This document shows, in pieces, positions 20,423 to 26,898 of a DNA stretch of 64,000 nt. The notes beneath the pieces were generated by a model that worked only from the letters and a program-made list of their open reading frames with translations, was not told the DNA's origin and ran no database searches. Origin of the DNA: Protaetiibacter larvae (GTDB taxonomy: Bacteria; Actinomycetota; Actinomycetes; Actinomycetales; Microbacteriaceae); the NCBI RefSeq assembly GCF_008365275.1, contig NZ_CP043504.1:1736001-1800000 (forward strand). The letters run 5' to 3'. Position numbers and translations under genes: made by a program. Position 1 is the first letter of the stretch. The number at the start of each line of letters is the position of its first letter.

Positions 20423-21685
20423 TCAGGCGCCGAGCTTGGCGTCGAGGAACGCGTTGCGGAACACGCCGCGCGGGTCGTGGCGGGCGGCGAGCGCGCGGAA
20501 GTCGTCGAAGCGCGGGTAGAGCGGTGCCAGCGCGTCCGCGTCGGCGTGGAAGCGCTTGCCCCAGTGCGGGCGGGCGCCGAGCGGCAGCAGGAGCCGTTCG
20601 ATCCGCGGCAGCAGGGCGTCGACGGCGGGCTGATCCGGCACCCAGGTGAAGTGGATGCCGACCGCATCCGTCCCGGAGGCGCCGCTCAGCCACAGCTCGT
20701 CGGCCGCGATCTCCCGAACCTCCGTCACCTGCACGAGCGGGGCGAGCGCCGCCGACAGTCCGCGGACGGCCCGCAGCGCCTCGAGGGCCGTGCGGCGCGG
20801 CACGAGGTACTCGCTCTGCAGCTCCGCGCCGTTCGACGGCGTGAACTCGAGCTTGAAGTGCGGCAGCCGGTCGAGCCAGGGTCCGGGTTCGCCCTGCTGC
20901 GGGGTGCAGAAGCTCGGGTCGACTCCCGCGATGGGGTGCATCGGCACCGCGGACGGCGCCGCCCCGAGCACCTCGGCCGGCGCCGGGTCATCCCGGTCGA
21001 CGCGGCGCTTCAGCCAGAGCTGGTCGATCGTGTCGGGTTCGGGCCAGGTGGTGAACAGGCTCACGCTGTAGCCCAGCCCGGTGACCTCGTCGAAGGCGTC
21101 GAGCACGGCGTCGAACGGCAGCCCTCGGTACACCGTCTGCGCCACCGCGAAGCTCGGCTCGACGTCGAGCTCCACCCGGGTCACCACCCCGAGCGCGCCG
21201 AGCGCGACCACCGAGCCGGCGAAGTCGGCATCCCCGCGGCGCCGGTTCACGAGCTCACCGGTGCCGTCGACGAACTCGATCGCGCGCACAGCGGTCGCGA
21301 GCGATCCGTTCGCGACCCCCGAGCCGTGCGTGCCGCTCGCGACCGCGCCGGCCACCGAGATGTGGGGCAGCGAGGCGAGGTTGGCCAGCGCGAGGCCGTC
21401 GGCCTCCAGGATGCGGGCGAGCTCGCCGTAGCGGATGCCGGCCGGAACCGACACGCTCGTGCGATCCTCGGCGACGCGCACGGCGCCGGGATCCGCGAGC
21501 CGGGCGGACGAGACGAGCACCCCGGCCGTGTCGGCGATGGGGGAGAAGGAGTGCCGGGTGCCGAGCGGTCGGAGCCCGCCGCGGCCGGCAGCCGCCACGA
21601 GGTCGCGCACCTCCTCCGCGTTCCCCGGCGCAGCGATCTTTGCCGCGCCGAAGGTGATGTTGCCCGCCCAGTTGGTCTCGACCAT
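20423..21685 (-). CDS. Alditol (xylitol/sorbitol) oxidase, covalent FAD type
   Basis: A 420-residue FAD oxidase of the VAO/ALO family, resembling the soluble alditol oxidase AldO of Streptomyces. It opens with NWAGNITF. The likely FAD-linking histidine is in GTRHSF, and the FAD domain has LASLPHISVAGAVASGTHGSG. Family members oxidise polyols at C1 and release H2O2. The ATG at 21685 follows GGAGGAG, with TAGCAT as a likely -10. It diverges from the RibD-like gene. Confidence 0.88.
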   Translation of the reverse strand: MVETNWAGNITFGAAKIAAPGNAEEVRDLVAAAGRGGLRPLGTRHSFSPIADTAGVLVSSARLADPGAVRVAEDRTSVSVPAGIRYGELARILEADGLALANLASLPHISVAGAVASGTHGSGVANGSLATAVRAIEFVDGTGELVNRRRGDADFAGSVVALGALGVVTRVELDVEPSFAVAQTVYRGLPFDAVLDAFDEVTGLGYSVSLFTTWPEPDTIDQLWLKRRVDRDDPAPAEVLGAAPSAVPMHPIAGVDPSFCTPQQGEPGPWLDRLPHFKLEFTPSNGAELQSEYLVPRRTALEALRAVRGLSAALAPLVQVTEVREIAADELWLSGASGTDAVGIHFTWVPDQPAVDALLPRIERLLLPLGARPHWGKRFHADADALAPLYPRFDDFRALAARHDPRGVFRNAFLDAKLGA

Positions 21686-21776
21686 CGAACTCCTCCGTTG
21701 TCTCGATGCTAGGCGTCATCCCGCGCCCGGACCGGATACCGTGGGCGGTGCCGATCCTCCGACGGAAGGAGCCCCC

Positions 21777-22418
21777 GTGGTCGTCCGGGTCGATCTCAAC
21801 ATCTCGCTCGACGGTTTCGCCACCACGACCGATCAGACCCCCGAGAAGCCGTTCGGCGACGACTGGGAGCGGCTCGTCGCCGCCTACGTCGCGACGCGCA
21901 CGATGCAAGCCCGGGTGTTCGGCGAGACGGACGGGCGCGGCACGACGGGCGTCGACGAGAAGTACGCGGCCGCGTACTTCGAGGGTGTCGGCGCGGAGAT
22001 CATGGGGGCCGGGATGTTCGGGCTCCACAGCTTCCCCGACGACCCGGACTGGCGCGGCTGGTGGGGTGAGGAGCCGCCGTTCCGCTGCCCCGTGTTCGTG
22101 CTCACCCATACCCCGCGGCGGTCGATCGAGTTCGCCAACGGCACCGTCTTCCACTTCCTCGCGGCGACCCCGCAGGATGCCCTCGAGCGTGCCGTCTCGG
22201 CCGCGCAGGGCGGCGACATCCGGGTCGGCGGCGGGCCGACCGTGGTGCGCGCCTACCTTGAGGCGGGGCTCGTCGATCGGCTGCATGTCGGGATCGCGCC
22301 GATCCTGCTCGGCCAGGGCATCCGGCTGTGGGACGGTCTCCGCGGCCTCGAGGCCGGCTACGAGGTGACGGTCGAGCCCGCCGAGAGCGGCACCACCCAC
22401 CTCACCTTCCATCGGTGA
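21777..22418 (+). CDS. RibD C-terminal/dihydrofolate reductase-like protein
   Basis: A 213-residue stand-alone RibD_C-fold reductase. It opens with a strand ending in SLDGFA, as in the YyaP/RibD_C group. GGGPTVVRAYLEAGLVDRLHVGIAPILLGQGIRL is represented by the blocks GGGPTVV, LVDRL and PILLGQG. Such proteins bind NAD(P)H; the substrate is unknown. The GTG at 21777 has GGAAGGA 7 nt upstream. It lies 43 nt before the riboswitch of the next gene. Confidence 0.78.
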   Translation: MVVRVDLNISLDGFATTTDQTPEKPFGDDWERLVAAYVATRTMQARVFGETDGRGTTGVDEKYAAAYFEGVGAEIMGAGMFGLHSFPDDPDWRGWWGEEPPFRCPVFVLTHTPRRSIEFANGTVFHFLAATPQDALERAVSAAQGGDIRVGGGPTVVRAYLEAGLVDRLHVGIAPILLGQGIRLWDGLRGLEAGYEVTVEPAESGTTHLTFHR

Positions 22419-22461
22419 TGGATGACACCGAGCGGGCACCTTCGCGCGCTATCCTGATCCC

Positions 22462-22572
22462 GATAGCGCCTAGGGTTCCGGAGGCTCCGCCTCGCCTGGT
22501 CCGAGCGGCGCCACGGCGAACCGTCGGTCGGTTCGCCGTCATCTGACAGGACAAAAGCCCGGAGGACCCTGT
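22462..22572 (+). ncRNA. Guanidine-I (ykkC) riboswitch
   Basis: The leader of the EamA gene carries the hallmark ykkC blocks in order: CTAGGGTTCCG (22470-22480), CTGGTCCGAG (22496-22505), a CACGG junction with a long hairpin arm, and ACAAAAGCCCGG (22551-22562). TATCCT at 22450-22455 is a fitting -10. Downstream, GGACCCT (22564-22570) can pair with AGGGTCC (22596-22602). The latter overlaps the ribosome-binding site, which gives a translational switch. Related ykkC subtypes bind ppGpp, PRPP or ADP, so the ligand should be tested. Confidence 0.85.
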
Positions 22573-22605
22573 TCGTCGCGCCCGCGACGGGCGGAAGGGT
22601 CCCGC

Positions 22606-23475
22606 ATGTCCACCGTCGCCCTGCTCATCGTGCTCGCCGCGGCGATCGCCCACGCGAGCTGGAACGTGCTCGCGCACGGTGCGAGCCGCGGCGGCATCCC
22701 GTTCCTGTGGTGCGCCGCCGTCGCGAGCACCGTGCTCTGGGCGGTTGCCGTGCCGTTCACCGGGGGGATCCCGACGGAGCAGTTCAGCGGGTTCCTTCTC
22801 GGGATCGGGGTCTCCGCGGTGCTGCACGTCGCGTACATGCTCGTGCTGCAACGCGGCTACGCGCTCGGGGGTCTCTCGACCGTGTACGCGACGGCGCGCG
22901 GCACCGGACCGTTGCTCACGGTGCTCGTCGCGGTGCTGTTCCTGGGGGAGCGGCCGTCGCCGTTCGCTCTCGTCGGGGTGGGGGCGGTCATCGCGGGGGT
23001 CGTCGCGCTCGGGATGGTCGACCGCACGCGGGATGCGCTGCCGGCGCGCCGCGGACCGGATCCGGCCATCATCGCGGGCCTGCTCACGGGGGTGACGATC
23101 GCGGCCTACACGCTGTGGGACGCCTTCGCGGTGCGCAGCTGGTCGATTCCGCCGGTCGCCTTCATGGTGGGCTGCACCCTCCTCGAGATCCCGCTCTACA
23201 CCGCGGCGCTCGGGCGCCGGTGGGGCGAGGTGCGGACGGTGCTGCGGCGGCAGTGGCGTATCCTCCTGGCCTTCGGGGTGCTGTCGCCGTTGTCGTACAT
23301 CCTCGTGCTCACGGCCGTGCAGCTCGCACCCGTCGCCCTCGTCGCGCCGCTGCGCGAGGTGAGCGTCGTGCTCGTGAGCCTCTTCGGCGCCTTCGTGCTG
23401 CGGGAGGCGAGGCCGGGATGGCGGGTGGCCGCGTCGGCCGTGGTGGTCGCGGGGATCGTGCTCATCGCGGTGTGA
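22606..23475 (+). CDS. EamA/DMT-family transporter under riboswitch control
   Basis: A 289-residue, ten-helix drug/metabolite transporter with two EamA repeats. The first runs to about residue 137 and includes ARGTGPLLTVLVAVLFLGERPSP-type sequence (blocks ARGTGP and FLGERP). The second ends near residue 285 (LREARPGW). The ATG at 22606 follows GGAAGGG. DMT genes behind guanidine-I riboswitches are known, so a role in exporting guanidine or a related compound is likely. The transported substrate is inference. Confidence 0.88.
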   Translation: MSTVALLIVLAAAIAHASWNVLAHGASRGGIPFLWCAAVASTVLWAVAVPFTGGIPTEQFSGFLLGIGVSAVLHVAYMLVLQRGYALGGLSTVYATARGTGPLLTVLVAVLFLGERPSPFALVGVGAVIAGVVALGMVDRTRDALPARRGPDPAIIAGLLTGVTIAAYTLWDAFAVRSWSIPPVAFMVGCTLLEIPLYTAALGRRWGEVRTVLRRQWRILLAFGVLSPLSYILVLTAVQLAPVALVAPLREVSVVLVSLFGAFVLREARPGWRVAASAVVVAGIVLIAV

Positions 23476-23481
23476 GCGCGC

Positions 23482-24123
23482 TCAGGCGGCGATGCGGAAG
23501 GTGCTCGCGAAGCGGTCGAGCAGCTCGCCGGGCCCATGGAGCACGTCGACGACGCCGGAGGCGATGGCGAGGGTGGGGGAGAGCTCGCCGGAGATGAGCC
23601 GGCGGATGTCGTGGCCTGCGGAGAAGGCGAGATCGGCGGGCCCGGCGCCGCGCGACACCTCGAGACTCGGACCCTCGACGCGGATGAGCAGTTCGGTTGG
23701 CCCGAGGTGCGCGGCGTACGCGGTGGGGGGGAGCGCGGCGGCGACCTGGGCTCGGAAGGCGGTGCGCAGATCCATGGTCATCGAGTCCGGTGTGATGAGC
23801 TGTTCCCCCCGGGGGTCGCCGAGCGCCTTGAAGCCCCACGCGCCGAGGGCGAGCACGGCGGGCTCGAGCTCGCGTCCGTACGGCGTCAGTTCGTACACGA
23901 TGATCCGCGAGCGCGGCGCGCGACGGATCACGCCCGCCTCCTGCAGTTCCTTGAGCCGCGCGGCCAGAATGTTGCTCGGGATGCGGGGGAGACCCGCTGC
24001 GAGTTCGCCGTAGCGGCGCGGCCCGACGAGCAGATCCCGGATGATGAGCAGCGACCAGCGTTCGCCGACGAGTTCGAGGGCCCGGGTGATCCCGCCGTAC
24101 TGGCCGTATTCGCGCGCTGCCAC
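23482..24123 (-). CDS. HxlR-type regulator with C-terminal SCP2-like domain
   Basis: A 213-residue regulator. Residues 1-100 form an HxlR winged helix (ALELVGERWSLLIIRDLL, PRIPSNILAARLKEL, YELTPYGREL). The remaining ~110 residues resemble the SCP2/sterol-carrier-like sensor domain attached to some HxlR proteins. The GTG start lies 5 bp after the VOC gene stop, so the two are co-transcribed. An inverted repeat in the VOC promoter is a candidate operator. Confidence 0.85.
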   Translation of the reverse strand: MAAREYGQYGGITRALELVGERWSLLIIRDLLVGPRRYGELAAGLPRIPSNILAARLKELQEAGVIRRAPRSRIIVYELTPYGRELEPAVLALGAWGFKALGDPRGEQLITPDSMTMDLRTAFRAQVAAALPPTAYAAHLGPTELLIRVEGPSLEVSRGAGPADLAFSAGHDIRRLISGELSPTLAIASGVVDVLHGPGELLDRFASTFRIAA

Positions 24124-24128
24124 CGGCC

Positions 24129-24563
24129 TCAGGCCTGCTGGTTCGTGACGGCCTCGGGGCCCTGGGCGGCGGCGACGGGATCCATCCAGCCGAACTCGAG
24201 CACGTTGCCGTCGGGGTCGGTGAGCTGCCGCTGGTACATGAATCCGTAGTCGGCGGCCGGGCGCGGCTCCTCGCCACCCGCGGTGACGCCGGCCGCGACG
24301 GCCGCGTCGACGGCTTCGCGGCTGTCCAGGAAGATCGCCGTCGAGACGGAGGGTGCGACCTTGGGGTCGCCGATGGGCAGGTCGGTGAAGGTCTGGAAGA
24401 ACTCCCGCACGAGGATCATGAAGTAGCTGTGGTCGTCCTCGACGACGACGCAGGCGGCGTTGTGGTCGGTGAACTGCGGGTTGATGCGGAATCCGACCGC
24501 CTCGTAGAAGCTCTTCGCGCGCTCCAGGTCGGTCACCGGCAGGTTGACGAACATCGCGGTCAT
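24129..24563 (-). CDS. VOC superfamily (glyoxalase/bleomycin-resistance fold) protein
   Basis: A 144-residue vicinal-oxygen-chelate protein of the DUF899-unrelated YP/PhnB-like group with paired beta-alpha-beta modules. It shows FVNLPVTDLERAKSFYEAVGF at the start (as blocks NLPVTDLERAKSFYEA) and DPDGNVLEFGWMDP at the end. The ATG at 24563 is chosen over upstream codons because family members begin here. It leads the operon with the HxlR gene. The substrate is unknown. Confidence 0.85.
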   Translation of the reverse strand: MTAMFVNLPVTDLERAKSFYEAVGFRINPQFTDHNAACVVVEDDHSYFMILVREFFQTFTDLPIGDPKVAPSVSTAIFLDSREAVDAAVAAGVTAGGEEPRPAADYGFMYQRQLTDPDGNVLEFGWMDPVAAAQGPEAVTNQQA

Positions 24564-24605
24564 GGTGGTCTCGCTTTCAGGGGGGATTGGGGTGGATGCC
24601 GCTAA

Positions 24606-24624
24606 CACTTGCAATAAACAAGTG
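24606..24624 (-). promoter_or_regulatory. Inverted-repeat operator in VOC/HxlR promoter
   Basis: CACTTG (24606-24611) and CAAGTG (24619-24624) form a perfect 6-7-6 inverted repeat. TTGACA (24633-24628, minus strand) is a good -35. The repeat occupies the spacer/-10 region, as expected for repression by the downstream HxlR protein. Confidence 0.55.
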
Positions 24625-24664
24625 AGCTGTCAAGGGGGGCTGCCTCGGCCGCGGAAACGCGCGT

Positions 24665-24675
24665 GCTGACATAAC
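24665..24675 (+). other. Xer-type attachment core, left (site L)
   Basis: The 11-mer GCTGACATAAC occurs here, at 25483-25493 and at 31991-32001, always in direct orientation. In reverse it reads like a XerD half-site (TTATGTCAGC). Here the opposite half is diverged (TTCCCTCGCGT at 24681-24691). It marks the left end of the accessory region. Confidence 0.6.
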
Positions 24676-24874
24676 TGAGGTTCCCTCGCGTTCGCTGGAT
24701 CGGTCAACCTTCGAACATCCGTCCGGGTCAGGTGTTTCGGAGCGGGCGACGGGTGCGCGGGGCGCCCCGCACGCGGGGCTCCCCCCGCGCACCCCGAGCC
24801 GCCCGCAGAAGAACCCCTGGTCGCCGGGGGGTTGGCGAGCGCGAGCGGAGGAGTAGATGGCCGGGTTCCGCAGA

Positions 24875-24916
24875 GGGAGTTGCGATTTATACCCCCGTGT
24901 TACACAGCGGGGGTCG
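24875..24916 (+). repeat. Phage stem-loop block, remnant copy
   Basis: A 42-nt block matching 29744-29785 in at least 30 consecutive aligned bases with a single change (G for A at 24884). An AT-rich TTTATA precedes a CCCCCG...CGGGGG stem. Differences cluster in the loop side (ACACAGC against ACAGCAC). It is a candidate replication origin or packaging element. Confidence 0.6.
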
Positions 24917-24954
24917 GGCGGGGTCGGCTTCGCCGCCGCGAAGGCGGGGGAGCA

Positions 24955-24985
24955 GGTATCCCACCGGCGAGGCCAGTGGGATACC
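24955..24985. repeat. Perfect 10-bp stem-loop in remnant
   Basis: GGTATCCCAC (24955-24964) pairs fully with GTGGGATACC (24976-24985) across an 11-nt loop. It lies between the shared stem-loop block and the 25093 gene, so it could be part of an origin or packaging region. No T-run follows. Confidence 0.55.
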
Positions 24986-25092
24986 GGCATGCTCGCCGGG
25001 GGAGTGTTCCCGCAGCGTCAAGGGCGCTGCGCGTCGCTGCGCGAGGCGCTGGCGCGCCCCCTTGACCCGGCTGGTCGTGGAGGTGGCCGGCG

Positions 25093-25563
25093 ATGAGTGC
25101 GGAGTCTGTCGCGCGGCACATCCGGCGGATGCTGAAGGTGCATCGGCGCACCGGTCGCCAGGCGATCCGGCTGCCCGACGCGGACGCACTGCTCGTCGCA
25201 GAGCTGTTGGAGCACTTCGCCGCGTGGGAGCGTGAGCCGCGCTGGGAGCCGATCTACGACCGTCGAGCGGTGATGTGGCGCGATGTCGCCGCGCACGTCG
25301 CCGCCGTGTTGAGCGTCCCCGAGAAGCGCGCGCACGACATCGTCGAGCGGGCATCCGACGCGCTCATCATCGGCCCCGCGTTCCGCGTCATCGACCGCGA
25401 CGGCCCCCGCTACCTCAGCTTCACCGGGGCTCAGGTTCGACAGATCGTGCGCTACGCGGCTAGGCTCGCGAACGAGCGAAAAGCTGACATAACCCCAGGA
25501 CGTAAGCGTTCCGCGGAACGCGTGGCGCGCCTGCCGGTGCGGCGGTGCTGCCTGATAGCTTGA
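25093..25563 (+). CDS. Phage-type protein, paralogue of the 30401 gene, altered C-terminus
   Basis: A 156-residue protein of no recognised family. It aligns with the 134-residue product at 30401 through LPDADA, a DHFA/EHFA block, ASDAL, RVIDR and YLSFTGA. The paralogue stops where this frame crosses core M (25483-25493, encoding ADIT). The last ~25 residues here are basic and unique, which suggests that recombination removed the native stop. The ATG at 25093 is preceded by GGAGGTGGC. Function is unknown; a small regulatory or replication-accessory role is possible. Confidence 0.6.
   Translation: MSAESVARHIRRMLKVHRRTGRQAIRLPDADALLVAELLEHFAAWEREPRWEPIYDRRAVMWRDVAAHVAAVLSVPEKRAHDIVERASDALIIGPAFRVIDRDGPRYLSFTGAQVRQIVRYAARLANERKADITPGRKRSAERVARLPVRRCCLIA
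25483..25493 (+). other. Xer-type attachment core, middle (site M)
   Basis: Second copy of GCTGACATAAC, lying inside the 3' end of the 25093 frame. The opposite half is GACGTAAGCGT, after a 6-nt spacer. It bounds the remnant on its left and the complete phage on its right. A 16-nt perfect palindrome, GCGTTCCGCGGAACGC, follows at 25506-25521. Confidence 0.6.
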
Positions 25564-25590
25564 CCATCGTGGGCACTCCTACTGTCCACT

Positions 25591-25620
25591 GGGGGTGAGC
25601 GGCGACCACCGCTCACCCCC
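25591..25620. terminator. Bidirectional terminator of the phage assembly operon
   Basis: GGGGGTGAGCGG (25591-25602) and CCGCTCACCCCC (25609-25620) form a perfect 12-bp stem with a 6-nt loop. It begins 5 nt after the Zot gene stop and also faces the 25093 gene. Confidence 0.8.
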
Positions 25621-25624
25621 GACC

Positions 25625-26638
25625 TTAACGCCGCCAGCCACTGAATCGGCGCAAGCTCAGCCCCCCAAATGAGGGCGCGCGATTTGATGCCTCAGTGGGA
25701 ATGCTGGGCAGGTGGACTTCTCCGCCCTCGGGCTCTCCCTCATCCCCGCCATCATCGTCTCGATCCTCATCACGGCGATAGGCGTCGTGATCCTGTGGAT
25801 GCTCGTCCGCTCCGCCGTCCGCTCCGGCGTGCTCGCCGCGCTGCGCACCCACGAACTCGACCGGCTCGACGCGGAGGCGGGCCTGCGGCCCCGCCGCCGC
25901 GTCGAGCCCGGTGAGTAGCGCGAAGCGCCGCTGCTCGGCGTCGTCGTCGTACCAAGGCAGACCGAGCTCAGCGTGACGCTCCGCCGTGTGCTTCGGAGTG
26001 TCTCGCGAACCGCCGCAGTCCGGGCAACGACCGCCCGTGAGGTGCCGACCCAGTAGCGGCGTATCCGCATGCGTGTCGTAGGCCCCCCAGCCGATCAGCC
26101 GACGCGGGAGGTACACGCGTCGCCGCAGCACTCGTGTGGGAGCCTCATCCGTCTTGCCTGACCGAGTATCGAGCAGCGCCGCCCCGACGAACACAGGAGA
26201 GGGCCAGGGATTGTCCGCGCGACGCCGCGACAGCATCGGGAAGAGCGCCGCCGATGCCTGCGTGACCTCCCGCAGCTCGACGTGCGCCCGCATCCACGCG
26301 GGCGCTGTCCAGATCACGGTGTTCCCCGCATGTCGAAGCGTGCCCAGCATCACCCGAATCTCTGACGGCAACGGAGCCGCATTGCCACCGGGGAGGATCG
26401 TCGTGACCTCATCGAGCAGGATGAGCGAGCCCCGGATGCGAAGCAGCTGACCGAGCGAGGTGATCGGCGCCGACCGCCGCCCGGTCGCAGCATCCAGCAC
26501 CGGGACGGTGCTAAACACCGGTCGCCCCGACCGAAGCGCGGCGACGGCAGCCGATACCGCAAGGAGCGTCTTTCCACACCCGTTCACGCCCGTAACTCCC
26601 ACGACCGGCACGCCGTCGAGGATCGTGACCGCGCTCAT
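25625..26638 (-). CDS. Zot/pI-type phage assembly ATPase
   Basis: Morphogenesis ATPase that drives filamentous phage extrusion. Of 337 residues, Walker A is GVNGCGKT (17-24) and Walker B is LILLDE (72-77), followed by a Thr-rich sensor region. A C-x2-C-x8-H-x4-H pattern (C205, C208, H217, H222) is unusual for the family. No C-terminal membrane helix is seen, unlike Ff pI. Residues from about 241 onward are acidic and low-complexity, and they are antisense to a 68-residue membrane ORF, so the real domain may end near 240. The start overlaps the pVI-like stop (ATGA). Confidence 0.85.
   Translation of the reverse strand: MSAVTILDGVPVVGVTGVNGCGKTLLAVSAAVAALRSGRPVFSTVPVLDAATGRRSAPITSLGQLLRIRGSLILLDEVTTILPGGNAAPLPSEIRVMLGTLRHAGNTVIWTAPAWMRAHVELREVTQASAALFPMLSRRRADNPWPSPVFVGAALLDTRSGKTDEAPTRVLRRRVYLPRRLIGWGAYDTHADTPLLGRHLTGGRCPDCGGSRDTPKHTAERHAELGLPWYDDDAEQRRFALLTGLDAAAGPQARLRVEPVEFVGAQRGEHAGADGGADEHPQDHDAYRRDEDRDDDGGDEGEPEGGEVHLPSIPTEASNRAPSFGGLSLRRFSGWRR
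25712..25918 (+). CDS. Small membrane protein antisense to the Zot gene
   Basis: A 68-residue frame starting with GTG at 25712. It has one membrane helix at about residues 8-31 (IPAIIVSILITAIGVVILW), then VRSAVRSGVLAAL and a charged tail. Third codon positions are almost all G or C, as in real genes here. The helix-RSAV segment resembles the N-terminus of the 222-residue protein at 32050-32718. It fully overlaps the 3' part of the Zot frame on the other strand. One of the two frames may be spurious. Confidence 0.45.
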   Translation: MDFSALGLSLIPAIIVSILITAIGVVILWMLVRSAVRSGVLAALRTHELDRLDAEAGLRPRRRVEPGE

Positions 26639-26898
26639 CGGTTCGCCGCCCAGAGCACGAACCGCAGGACCAGGTACGCGCCCCACACTCCCACGAGCGC
26701 AAGCCAGTAGGTGGTGATCGTCGGGAACACCTCATAGGGCACGATGGGTGCCAGGTAGGCCGCTGTCTCCATGAACCGAGCGATACCGTCTGTCAGCCCG
26801 CTCATCATTTCCGTCGACCCGGACGGCAGTGGCGGGATCAGCGAAACCAGGCCACCCACCATCACGGAGACGAAGTCGAGCAGGTACTGGGTGATCAC
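26635..26898 (-). CDS. Minor coat protein candidate (pVI-like)
   Basis: An 87-residue hydrophobic protein with membrane segments at about residues 5-24 and 60-83, and a Pro-rich linker between them. It sits between the pIII-like and Zot genes, exactly where gene VI lies in Ff phages. Start (GTGA) and stop (ATGA) both overlap their neighbours, so it is tightly coupled in translation. Family assignment rests on position, size and topology. Confidence 0.7.
   Translation of the reverse strand: MITQYLLDFVSVMVGGLVSLIPPLPSGSTEMMSGLTDGIARFMETAAYLAPIVPYEVFPTITTYWLALVGVWGAYLVLRFVLWAANR

Larger units (their letters stand above)
24676..25482. mobile_element. 818-bp inovirus remnant or satellite
   Basis: The stretch between cores L and M has two things in common with the phage to its right: a 42-nt stem-loop block, and a 25093 gene paralogous to the phage gene at 30401. 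Bases 24676-25092 hold no convincing gene. They hold dense hairpins at 24875-24916, 24955-24985 and 25017-25066 (arm GTCAAGGGCGC against GCGCCCCCTTGAC), the last matching a phage intergenic motif. It carries no replication or coat genes. Confidence 0.6.

Noticed and set aside
24857-25096. A 79-residue frame with a good ribosome-binding site (GGAGGAG before ATG 24857)
   Set aside because: It reads through the conserved stem-loop block and two further hairpins, is Gly/Arg-rich with no domain, and has no counterpart in the matching phage region at 29.7 kb.
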